Shown here: piece after piece, positions 18,192 to 26,413 of the stretch
Position numbering within the stretch: the stretch's first letter is position 1
Layout of the letters: each line of letters begins with the position of its first letter
NCBI GenBank assembly: GCA_029880285.1
Contig: JAOUOS010000008.1
Span: forward strand, 44,766 to 108,765
Direction of reading: 5' to 3'
Source of the DNA: Spirochaetia bacterium
Lineage (GTDB): Bacteria > Spirochaetota > Leptospiria > Turneriellales > JAOUOS01
DNA: 64,000 nucleotides
The notes under the pieces: generated by a model
What the model was told of the DNA's origin: nothing
Seen by the model: the letters and a program-made list of their open reading frames with translations, nothing else
Databases searched by the model: none
Translations under genes and position numbers: made by a program

Positions 18192-20693
18192 ATGTCATCA
18201 AAAAAACAGGAAAAAAAGATAGATATAAATAGTCTATATAAAAAAGATTTAAATAAAAATAGAAAACTTATAATAGGTTCTTCGATACTTGCAATTTTAT
18301 TAATTTGGGCGGCCGATTTATTAATATGCGGGAAAAAATTACAAACCGACAAAGACATTGATGCGATTTTAGCTGAATATGACATTGATAATATCAGTGA
18401 TGAAAGAGAAGAAAAACTAAGGGCACTTTTAAAATTATTAGAAATTGAAGAAGATTATAGAACTCATCATGATATAGGAAAACTATTAACAGACTTAGAA
18501 AAGTACGAAAGTGCCATAACACATTTAAAAAAAGCGAAAGATCTGGCTTATAAAAAAAATGTAGAAAAGAAACAAATTTATGAAATATTAACCGATCTTG
18601 CACACGCCTACTCGAAAAAAGATGATTTTGACAACGCAATAAATGCTTTAAAAGAAGCTAAAAAGATAAAACCAAAAGAAGCAGAAGCCTATAATAAAAC
18701 AGGTAACATTTATGATTTAAAAAAAGAAGAAAAAAAAGCTAAGAAGGAATATGAAACAGCAAAGAAAGTAGATGTAAAAGATCCTGAAGCCTATAAAAAT
18801 TTAGCCATTCAACAATTTAAAAATGGCAATGATAAAGAGGCAATAAAATTATTAAAAGAGGGTGTAGAAAAAAATTCAAAAAATTATAAATCTTATGAAA
18901 ATCTTGGTGATGGATATTTTAAAAATAAAGATTTTGACAATGCCATCAAGTCATATAAAAATGCTATTACAAAAAATCCGAATAACGCAGATCTCTACTA
19001 TAAACTGGCAAAAGCATATGAAAAAAATGGCGATAAATCGAATATGTTAAAGGCCCTAGCAAAAGGATACGAGCTTGACAAAAAAAATAAAAATATTTTA
19101 GAAAATTTAGCGGATATTGAATTACAAGAAGGAAACTCAGAAAAAGCATTACAATTTTACAGAGCGGCGTTAAAACAAAACTCAAAAGATAAAACATTAA
19201 GAAATAAATATTTAAAAGCTAAGAAACAATATGAAAAAGAACTTAAAGAAAAATATTCTGCTCAAAAAGAAAAAAGTCTGCCAATAGAAAGTAAGCCAAA
19301 AACAGATGAAGCGGCAAAACAAAAAGATAATAAAGAAATTATCGAGATAGAAAGCACACATGATATAGATAAAACTAGTTCTCAACCTAAAGAAACCGCA
19401 AAAAATAATCGTGAAAAAGAAGCATTAGAAATTATAGAAAAAGGAAAAACAGCTTTTAAGCAGAAATCTTATGATACCGCTGAAAATCTTTTTGAAAAAG
19501 CTGAAAAATTAAATCCTAATCATGAAGAAATAAATTATCTTTTAGCAAGATCGCAGGATAAGCTTGATAAATTTGCCCAAGCCGAAAAAAATTACAAAGA
19601 TGCCATAAAAAAGAATCCTAATGATTCTAAAAGTGAATATTATTTAGGTGTACTATATTATAGACAGCAAAAATACAAAGAAGCCTATGAGGTATTTAAT
19701 AAAGTTACAATTAAAGAACCTGATTTTGTTAACGCGCATTATTCTAAAGGTTTAACGCTAGACAAGCTAAATAAAGACAAAGAAGCAGTAAAGGCATATT
19801 TAAATGCTTTAAAAATTTCTCCTAATTTATACGAGGGACGATATAATTTAGGAATATCATATAAGAAATTAAAAGAATACCAAAACTCACTTGAGCAGCT
19901 TGAAAAAGCAAAACAATTAAATTCACAAAATCCTGATGTTTATTATCAAATTGGCGAAGTCTATTTTAAAATGAAAAACTTTGAACAAGCTGAAAATAAC
20001 TTTAATAAAACTCTTGAACTTAAAAATGATCATTATGAGAGTAATTTTAACTTAGCATTAACTTATTCAGCTCAAAAAAAGTATGATCTGGCTAAAGCCA
20101 AACTAAGTCAAATTATAAACTCGAAACCCAATGATGCTCCGTCATATTATGAACTTGGTAAAATTGCAGAAATCACCCAAGATTTAGATTCGGCGTTAAG
20201 CTATTATCAAAAAGCTGTTTCAGCAAAAAGTGATTATTTTAATGGATATTTAAATCTTGGGGCGGCTTATGCGAAAAAGGGCCTTTTTTCAGAAAGTGAA
20301 GAAGCTTATAAAAAAGCGCTTAAGATAAACTCAAAATCGTATGATATACATCAAAATTTAGGAAACTTATACTTTAAAATGAAAGACTATAATAAAGCTG
20401 TCGCAAGCTATCAAACGGCTCTTGAAAAGAAACCAGAAGATTCAGAAATAAGGCTGGCATATGCCGAAAGCCTTGAAGAATTAAAAGCTTATAATAAAGC
20501 AGAAAGAGAATACAAGGTCATATTAAATCAAAATCCGAAGAATTTAACGGCTCTTGAAAGACTGGCTTTCATGTATAATAAAATAAAGAAAAAATCAGAG
20601 GCAAGAGAAACCTTTAGAAAATTATTAAATTATTATCCTAATCATCCTAAAAAAGAAGAAATTAAAAAGCTTATTCAGGCATTGGGCGGCTAA
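18192..20693 (+). CDS. Membrane-anchored protein with a long tetratricopeptide repeat array
   Basis: This 833-residue protein has a short basic cytoplasmic N-terminus and one transmembrane helix (about 25-47, LIIGSSILAILLIWAADLLI). An almost unbroken chain of TPR motifs follows from residue 90 to the end, with units such as AHAYSKKDDFDNAINALKEAKKI, LGDGYFKNKDFDNAIKSYKNAI and LGNLYFKMKDYNKAVASYQTAL. A Lys/Glu-rich break at about residues 340-410 separates two TPR blocks. Such proteins are scaffolds for multiprotein assemblies; here it would face the periplasm. It starts a plus-strand run of secreted proteins (HEAT protein 13 bases later). The specific function is unknown. Confidence 0.85.
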   Translation: MSSKKQEKKIDINSLYKKDLNKNRKLIIGSSILAILLIWAADLLICGKKLQTDKDIDAILAEYDIDNISDEREEKLRALLKLLEIEEDYRTHHDIGKLLTDLEKYESAITHLKKAKDLAYKKNVEKKQIYEILTDLAHAYSKKDDFDNAINALKEAKKIKPKEAEAYNKTGNIYDLKKEEKKAKKEYETAKKVDVKDPEAYKNLAIQQFKNGNDKEAIKLLKEGVEKNSKNYKSYENLGDGYFKNKDFDNAIKSYKNAITKNPNNADLYYKLAKAYEKNGDKSNMLKALAKGYELDKKNKNILENLADIELQEGNSEKALQFYRAALKQNSKDKTLRNKYLKAKKQYEKELKEKYSAQKEKSLPIESKPKTDEAAKQKDNKEIIEIESTHDIDKTSSQPKETAKNNREKEALEIIEKGKTAFKQKSYDTAENLFEKAEKLNPNHEEINYLLARSQDKLDKFAQAEKNYKDAIKKNPNDSKSEYYLGVLYYRQQKYKEAYEVFNKVTIKEPDFVNAHYSKGLTLDKLNKDKEAVKAYLNALKISPNLYEGRYNLGISYKKLKEYQNSLEQLEKAKQLNSQNPDVYYQIGEVYFKMKNFEQAENNFNKTLELKNDHYESNFNLALTYSAQKKYDLAKAKLSQIINSKPNDAPSYYELGKIAEITQDLDSALSYYQKAVSAKSDYFNGYLNLGAAYAKKGLFSESEEAYKKALKINSKSYDIHQNLGNLYFKMKDYNKAVASYQTALEKKPEDSEIRLAYAESLEELKAYNKAEREYKVILNQNPKNLTALERLAFMYNKIKKKSEARETFRKLLNYYPNHPKKEEIKKLIQALGG

Positions 20694-20706
20694 ATGTGAG
20701 GGATAT

Positions 20707-21849
20707 ATGTTTAGAAAGCTTATTACAGTAATATTTATATTATTCTTTATTCAAAATTATTTATACGCTCAGGCAATAGATGAGCTGCCTGATTTAGATG
20801 ACGACTTGACTATAGATTCGACAACGGACGACAATAATGATGAAATTAAACAAAATAAAGATAATAATAAGCACGAAACTAAAAACAAAAAAGATATAAA
20901 TTTAGATGAAGAAAAAATTGAGAGAATACAACAAGTATTAAAATATGGCAATTCATCACAAATAAGAGATGTTATTGGTAAAATAGCAAGTATAAGTGAA
21001 AGTGATCAGCAAAAATTTATTGGTGAATTAAAAAATCTAATTTCAGTAAATGACCCATTATTACGTCAAAAAATTGTAGAACTCTTAAAGGTTGTCAAGT
21101 GGAAAGATTTAGACATAGATATTATAGATTTTTTAAATACTGAAGATAATACTTTACTTTATGCTACTGCTCAGACGATAAAAATCAAAAAACCGAAAAA
21201 TGCCGATACCGTTGCCGCGAAAAAATTAAAAAACTGTAAATTTGATAAAGCTGATAATATTATTACTACTTTAATTACTATATTAAGTGAATATAAAAAT
21301 ACAGAAATCGCGGATTTTTTATTTGAAAAGCTTAAAGAAGAAAATACATATAAAAACAATAAATCTGCCATTATAAGATATTTTGGCAATGTTTCATATA
21401 ATAAAAAAGAAGTTATAGACTATTTAGAAGAATTAGTAGCAAACAAAATGTACGATGAACTTTTAAGAAGCTATTCTGCTTATTCATTAGGTAAAATGAA
21501 CAACCAGTCTTCAGTAAAAATTCTTCGGGAAACTTTTTCAAATATTAACTCTATAAAAAACCCTGAAGAAAAAAGCAGATACGCGAGATTGATGATCTTT
21601 TTAATAGGAAGTCTCATTCAGCTTAATGATGCAGAAATGCTACCCCTTCTTGTAGAAATGACACGCAATGACAATCCATCTGTTAGAGTTCGTGCCATAA
21701 AACATTTGGCAGATTTAAATCTTAAAGAAAATAAAGAACTTTTAGAATATAAAGAAAAATATGATCCAAATGAAAGAGTGAGAAAAGAAGCCGCTAAAGC
21801 TCTTGAAAAAATGGGATTTAAAGAAAAGAAAAACAAAAAAGATACATAA
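20707..21849 (+). CDS. Secreted HEAT-repeat protein
   Basis: These 380 residues comprise a signal peptide (1-21, ending LYA), an acidic Asp/Asn-rich spacer (residues 24-60, DELPDLDDDLTIDSTTDDNND) and then alpha-helical HEAT-like repeats, for example SAYSLGKMNNQSSVKILRETF and NPSVRVRAIKHLADLNLKENKELLEY. HEAT repeats form curved helical scaffolds for protein contacts. It follows the TPR gene by 13 bases and the next secreted protein follows by 6, so the three look like one transcript. The binding partner is unknown. Confidence 0.8.
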   Translation: MFRKLITVIFILFFIQNYLYAQAIDELPDLDDDLTIDSTTDDNNDEIKQNKDNNKHETKNKKDINLDEEKIERIQQVLKYGNSSQIRDVIGKIASISESDQQKFIGELKNLISVNDPLLRQKIVELLKVVKWKDLDIDIIDFLNTEDNTLLYATAQTIKIKKPKNADTVAAKKLKNCKFDKADNIITTLITILSEYKNTEIADFLFEKLKEENTYKNNKSAIIRYFGNVSYNKKEVIDYLEELVANKMYDELLRSYSAYSLGKMNNQSSVKILRETFSNINSIKNPEEKSRYARLMIFLIGSLIQLNDAEMLPLLVEMTRNDNPSVRVRAIKHLADLNLKENKELLEYKEKYDPNERVRKEAAKALEKMGFKEKKNKKDT

Positions 21850-21855
21850 ACAATT

Positions 21856-22341
21856 ATGAAACGAATTATTTTATTTTTATTTGTATTATTTTTTACTTTT
21901 AGGCATTTATTTGCAGATTTAAAAGAAAATGATACTCGTTTAAAATCTATTAGAAAAAAAATTACTGAAGGGAAATCAAATAATAGTATTTTTGAAATTA
22001 AATTAAATTTTGAAAAATACTATGGGAATTTTCTTGTTTTCTATGATTATAGAGGTGAATCAATTTATTTAAAATACAGAGAAAATGAATGGGATAAAAA
22101 AAATGAGACATTAGTTAGTTCATTAACTGAAAGTGCTTCTTACAGGGTTAAATTTAAAGTTAATGGAACCCTTTCTTCAATTCCTGAGAAATATTTTAAT
22201 GATCTTAATAAATTAATTTCAGATGAAAAATCGAAAGAGATTGAGAAAAAAGAAACCCGAAAAATAAGAGAGCCAATTAATATTCTTGTCGGTGAATTTA
22301 TACTTTTAAAAAATGCCGAAATGGATGATTTAATTTATTAA
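21856..22341 (+). CDS. Small secreted protein of unknown function
   Basis: This 161-residue protein has a signal peptide (MKRIILFLFVLFFTFRHLFA, residues 1-20) and no recognised domain. The mature part is charged, with likely beta strands (GNFLVFYDYRGESIYLKYREN) and a Lys/Glu-rich stretch before the C-terminus. It lies 6 bases after the HEAT-repeat gene, in the same strand and operon-like run. The run suggests that it belongs to the same envelope process, but this is inference only. Confidence 0.68.
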   Translation: MKRIILFLFVLFFTFRHLFADLKENDTRLKSIRKKITEGKSNNSIFEIKLNFEKYYGNFLVFYDYRGESIYLKYRENEWDKKNETLVSSLTESASYRVKFKVNGTLSSIPEKYFNDLNKLISDEKSKEIEKKETRKIREPINILVGEFILLKNAEMDDLIY

Positions 22342-22376
22342 TTTTAAAGTAAATTAAAAACAAAATCAAAAAAACA

Positions 22377-23156
22377 ATGAGTTATTCAATAATAATAAAT
22401 CCGAATAGCGGTATTGCTGGTGATATGTTTTCAGCTTCTTTAATTCACGCACTTAAAGAAACAAATGATCAAGGTTTTATTGACATAATAAATCAATGGG
22501 AAATTAATCTTAAAGAATTCTATAAAGGTATATCAAAAAATTCAAGTGAATTAAAAATTAGCAAAGAAAATGTGTCAAAAAAAGGAATAAATGCTGTATA
22601 TTTGACATTTCAAATTAAAAACTTAAAAACAAAGCACCGCAGCGCGAAAGAAATTATATCTATGTTTAAAAACTCTAAATTAAGCATACCGGTAAAAGAA
22701 ACAGCATTAAATATATTAAATATATTAATTGAAGCGGAATGTAAAATTCATGGGAAAAAACCTTCAGAAATACATTTGCATGAGGCTGGGGGCGAAGATT
22801 CAATTTTAGATATTCTTTCAGCGGCTTATTTATTTGAAGCGCTTAAAAAACCCAAAATTTTTTCTTCAGAACTTATTGAATCTTTTTCAGGAAAAACTAT
22901 TTTCTCGCATGGAGAAGTACCTCTTCCGGTGCCCGCAACAGCAGAAATAATTAAAAATATTCCTATTTCATTTACATCTTTATCAGAAGAAATGATAACC
23001 CCAACGGGAGCGGCTATACTAAAGGGTCTTAACGTAAAATTTAGTATTCCTAAAAATCAATATAAAATAATTAGCATAGGTTACGGTGCCGGGTTTAAGA
23101 ATTTTATTGACAGACCAAACGTCTTAAGAGCGCTTTTAATAGAAGAAATCAAATGA
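22377..23156 (+). CDS. larC: LarC family protein, N-terminal (LarC1) part only
   Basis: The 259 residues match the N-terminal half of LarC/DUF111: NSGIAGDMFSASLIHAL, HLHEAGGEDSILDILSAA, SGKTIFSHGEVPLPVPATAEI, MITPTGAAIL and the end IGYGAGFKNFIDRPNVLRALL. LarC is the CTP-dependent nickel insertase that finishes the nickel-pincer cofactor of lactate racemase; full-length proteins have about 400 residues and a C-terminal catalytic part (LarC2). Here the protein stops at the LarC1 boundary, and the following gene is unrelated. Its stop overlaps the next start (ATGA). LarA, LarB and LarE are not in the window. A role other than nickel insertion is possible. Confidence 0.8.
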   Translation: MSYSIIINPNSGIAGDMFSASLIHALKETNDQGFIDIINQWEINLKEFYKGISKNSSELKISKENVSKKGINAVYLTFQIKNLKTKHRSAKEIISMFKNSKLSIPVKETALNILNILIEAECKIHGKKPSEIHLHEAGGEDSILDILSAAYLFEALKKPKIFSSELIESFSGKTIFSHGEVPLPVPATAEIIKNIPISFTSLSEEMITPTGAAILKGLNVKFSIPKNQYKIISIGYGAGFKNFIDRPNVLRALLIEEIK

Positions 23157-23794
23157 AAAATAAAATATTATTGAAAATTATTTTATACTTTATCTTTTTA
23201 TTTAATAATACAAACATTCTCGGTATTACATATCCTGTTACGCCCGCCGAACCTAAAGTTGAAAATACTGAGAGTAATGAAGATATTGAGAAAAAAATAG
23301 AAAAGAAAGAAAATAATACTGCCAATAAAAAAATTCAGGTAAAAATAACTTTGGGAAGCACTGATGAATTAATTGGATTTATATATGCGCCTGTAAAAAT
23401 AACTTTTAGTCATTATAAGAATGGGCTCATGTATAAAAAAACTGTAGATCCCGTAGAAATTAATGAAATTGAAATTCTTGAATACAAGAAAAAGAAAATT
23501 AATAACTTAACTGATGGTGATTTGTTTGAATTTGAACCGAACTGGATAAAAATTAATTTGAAAAATAAAAAATCTTACTATATTAGAGAAATATTTAGTT
23601 TTATAAGGTCATTTGATATAACAACTACTGATGGTACGACTAAAATATATGCTTTTTTTGCAGATACATTTAACAATAAAAAAGGATGGAGTGAAGTAAA
23701 AAGCCTAGATCCTGAATACCACAAAAATAAAGCCCATCCGCAGGCAGTATATAAAATTCAGATAATAGATATTCCCGATATTCAGGAAGAATAA
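23153..23794 (+). CDS. Secreted protein of unknown function
   Basis: This 213-residue protein has an N-terminal hydrophobic signal segment (residues about 7-24), a Glu/Asn/Lys-rich linker (residues 35-62) and a C-terminal domain with strands such as VKITLGSTDELIGFIYAPVKITFSHYKNG and YYIREIFSFIRSFDITTTDG. The start overlaps the larC stop by 4 bases, which suggests coupling. I recognise no family. It ends the plus-strand run of envelope proteins that starts at 18192. Confidence 0.7.
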   Translation: MKNKILLKIILYFIFLFNNTNILGITYPVTPAEPKVENTESNEDIEKKIEKKENNTANKKIQVKITLGSTDELIGFIYAPVKITFSHYKNGLMYKKTVDPVEINEIEILEYKKKKINNLTDGDLFEFEPNWIKINLKNKKSYYIREIFSFIRSFDITTTDGTTKIYAFFADTFNNKKGWSEVKSLDPEYHKNKAHPQAVYKIQIIDIPDIQEE

Positions 23795-24018
23795 ATTTAG
23801 ATTATTTTTTTATCAGGGTTTCATCCGACAATTTAACGCTGCCAGTCACTTTGTGCCTCTGGCTTTAACTTAAAAACGAACTTATATTAGAATTTACACG
23901 TAAATTCTGTTACAAAAAAATGATTTACTTGATAAAGTATTAATAAAAATATGAAAATAAACATAATATTATGATAATAAAAATAAAAAATGTGCCGAAA
24001 ATAAGGTAATAAATAAAA

Positions 24019-25239
24019 ATGTCTAATGGAATTTTTAAAATAATAAATTTTCAGACTCAGGCTTTTGTAATTGTTGAGGGCAAAAGAGAAGCAGATGCTT
24101 TTTATATTGTCAGACAAGGACAAGTAAGAGTAGCAAATGAAATACCAATACCGGGTGAAGAACCATATCAAATTTTAGGGCCGGGTGATTTTTTTGGGGT
24201 AGTGTCATGTATGAGCGGGCATCCTCATATGGAAACCGCTCAAACACTTGCTGCTACATCATTTATTGTTGTTCGAAGAGAGCAATTTGCTGCTTTAATT
24301 CAAAAAAATGCACCTATAGCCATGAAAATTATTAGGCATTTTTCAAAACAGCTAAGAACTATAGACCAGGCCATTACTAAATTATCATTTCATCAGGCAA
24401 GTGAAGAAAACACTCAATTAATGTATGAAGTGGGCGAGTATTATTATGAAAAAGCGGAGATGGGTCACGCAGCCTATGCCTACCAGAGATATATTGAGCA
24501 CGTACCAAATGGTCCTAATGTGGCTGAATCAAAAGCCAGGCTACAGGCAATAAACGCGCCTCTTGCACCACCGCCTGCGCAGCGCCAGGGATTAAATCGT
24601 TTATTTAAAGATCAAGAAATGATTTTTATTGAACATGAACCAGGAGCTGAACTATACATAATACAACAAGGTAAAGTAAAAATAACAAAGGTAGTAGATA
24701 AAGACGAAGTACTTTTAGCTGTATTGCAGCCGGGAGATATATTTGGTGAAATGGCTTTATTAGAAAATAAGCCCCGCTCGGCTTCAGCTTCAGCTCACGG
24801 AAACGTAAATACCCTCGCTATTAATAAAACAAACTTTGAAGTTATGGTAAAAGCTCAACCCCAATTAGCGGTAAAACTAATAAATATTTTAAGTGAAAGA
24901 ATTTGGACAGCTTACAGACAGTTATCAAATTTACTAATTGAAGATCCTATGGGAAGATTGTATGATATGCTTCTTACTTTGGCTTTGAAGAAAAAAATTC
25001 CTATTGAACATAAAGCAAGTCATGTTTTTGATATAAATCCTCAGGAGTTAATAAAAATGTTGGGGTATTCAGGACAAAAAGGCGAATCTCTTATTATGAC
25101 TTTTCTTGAAGATAAGAATTTTAAATTAGAGGCAGGCAAATTAGTTTGCAGTGACCTTCTTGAAATTGAAAAACAAGTTCAATTTTATAAGAAAAAAATT
25201 GCTATGGATAAAAAAAGAGAAGCCGCAAAAAACAAATAA
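24019..25239 (+). CDS. Regulator with two cyclic-nucleotide-binding domains
   Basis: This 406-residue protein has two CRP-like beta-barrels, at about residues 5-120 and 195-310. The second has the phosphate-binding cassette FGEMALLENKPRSASASA, close to the cAMP-binding pattern with the key Glu and Arg. The first (FFGVVSCMSGHPHMETAQ) keeps the Gly but lacks the Arg, so it may not bind nucleotide. Between them is a short TPR-like helical segment (QLMYEVGEYYYEKAEMGHAAYAYQRYI). The C-terminus (residues 315-405) may hold a winged helix. Proteins of this build are, as I recall, common in spirochaetes. A cyclase at 53901-55031 could supply its ligand. Confidence 0.87.
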   Translation: MSNGIFKIINFQTQAFVIVEGKREADAFYIVRQGQVRVANEIPIPGEEPYQILGPGDFFGVVSCMSGHPHMETAQTLAATSFIVVRREQFAALIQKNAPIAMKIIRHFSKQLRTIDQAITKLSFHQASEENTQLMYEVGEYYYEKAEMGHAAYAYQRYIEHVPNGPNVAESKARLQAINAPLAPPPAQRQGLNRLFKDQEMIFIEHEPGAELYIIQQGKVKITKVVDKDEVLLAVLQPGDIFGEMALLENKPRSASASAHGNVNTLAINKTNFEVMVKAQPQLAVKLINILSERIWTAYRQLSNLLIEDPMGRLYDMLLTLALKKKIPIEHKASHVFDINPQELIKMLGYSGQKGESLIMTFLEDKNFKLEAGKLVCSDLLEIEKQVQFYKKKIAMDKKREAAKNK

Positions 25240-25258
25240 TAACTTAATTATAATTTTT

Positions 25259-26098
25259 CTAAAAGACTTTATTTAGTTTCATCCATCCTAATATTTTAGC
25301 TGCTTCTAAACGAATATTATTTCGAATAAAATCTGAAGCAACCAGGGCGTCATCTAAAAATTTCTTTTTTACCGGTACCGTTTCTAAAGGCGGCAATCTA
25401 TCTGAAACTTCTTTTACAATATTTAATAAATTATTAATTTTTTCAAGAGCTAAAATATAGTCAGAACCTACAAAAAACGCGGTAAAATAATCTTTTTTTA
25501 ATTGTTCATCTTTATCTTCAATCCATTTTTTTTGTGCATTTGAAACAATGGTTAAATAATAATCATTACTTTTGGGAAATCTCATCATTTCAACAATAAT
25601 ATTTTGAACTTTATCCATTGGCTCAGATATTTCTCTATCGTAAAAATTTGTGATTTCTAAAATAAAATCATTTGAATCTATACCTTTATCAAACATCTCT
25701 GAATTTTTTACATTAGATATAATCCCGCGTATTCTTTCTAAATATTTTTCAGCTTCACCTTGAATAGCTGTCAGCATACCCTGATTTTCAACATTTTCCA
25801 ACGGTTGAATGTTTTCTTTATTAATCCAATCTGGTATTTTATATCTTGCTTTTTCAGGAACTTCAGATGAAAAAGTATTATCTATCTCGTCAATTTCAGT
25901 ATCTACTTTCCCTTTCTTTTTTGCGTCTCTGGCCTCATCAACACCAAGCGCAATTCTTATGATATCAATTTTTCTGGTTCTTAAGTTAAAGCGGGTTGCA
26001 TACCGGTTGCCTTCGATATCAATATATCTATTATTTATATTACCAACGGATATTTTTCTGAGATCGATATCTTTTATAGAATTTATTTTAATATACAT
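25259..26098 (-). CDS. Conserved-looking protein of unknown function
   Basis: This 279-residue protein has no signal peptide, no membrane helix and no recognised domain. The N-terminal 50 residues look beta-rich with an Arg/Lys-rich strand pair (YIDIEGNRYATRFNLRTRKIDIIRIALG). The rest is predominantly helical and acidic, with a possible coiled-coil core (residues 105-250). Codon use and length support a real gene. It converges on the cNMP-binding gene, 19 bases apart. It ends the dense region before an AT-rich gap. Confidence 0.7.
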   Translation of the reverse strand: MYIKINSIKDIDLRKISVGNINNRYIDIEGNRYATRFNLRTRKIDIIRIALGVDEARDAKKKGKVDTEIDEIDNTFSSEVPEKARYKIPDWINKENIQPLENVENQGMLTAIQGEAEKYLERIRGIISNVKNSEMFDKGIDSNDFILEITNFYDREISEPMDKVQNIIVEMMRFPKSNDYYLTIVSNAQKKWIEDKDEQLKKDYFTAFFVGSDYILALEKINNLLNIVKEVSDRLPPLETVPVKKKFLDDALVASDFIRNNIRLEAAKILGWMKLNKVF

Positions 26099-26413
26099 TA
26101 TTTTTGCAATTTATACTGCTTACGCTTAATTGTAAATTAGATTTTATAAAAGAATAATATTAAACAAATTATACACATGTAAAGAATTTTTTATTTTTAT
26201 TTGATAAAATAAAGAAAAATTCATATATTAATACTAAATTGTTTAAAAAATTAAGTTATATTTAAAGAAATAAATTTATACTAAAAAATAGGGGAATAAA
26301 ACAATTTAGAATCTAATATACAAACTAACTGAAAATATATGAATATTTCATCTTTTTTGAATCAAATTAGTAATAAATTTATATTTAATAAAGTAAAATA
26401 ACAAAAGAATTAC
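26099..26413. other. AT-rich intergenic region
   Basis: These 315 bases between divergent genes are almost pure A/T. I see no RNA gene, no hairpin with a T-run and no well-formed promoter; only a 20-codon frame at 26339-26401 that shows no sign of being a gene. It probably carries the promoters of the divergent genes on either side. Confidence 0.5.

Noticed and set aside
23887..24171. Minus-strand frame before and into the cNMP-binding gene
   Set aside because: Composed of Phe/Tyr-rich AT-run codons and antisense to a recognised gene; no ribosome site.
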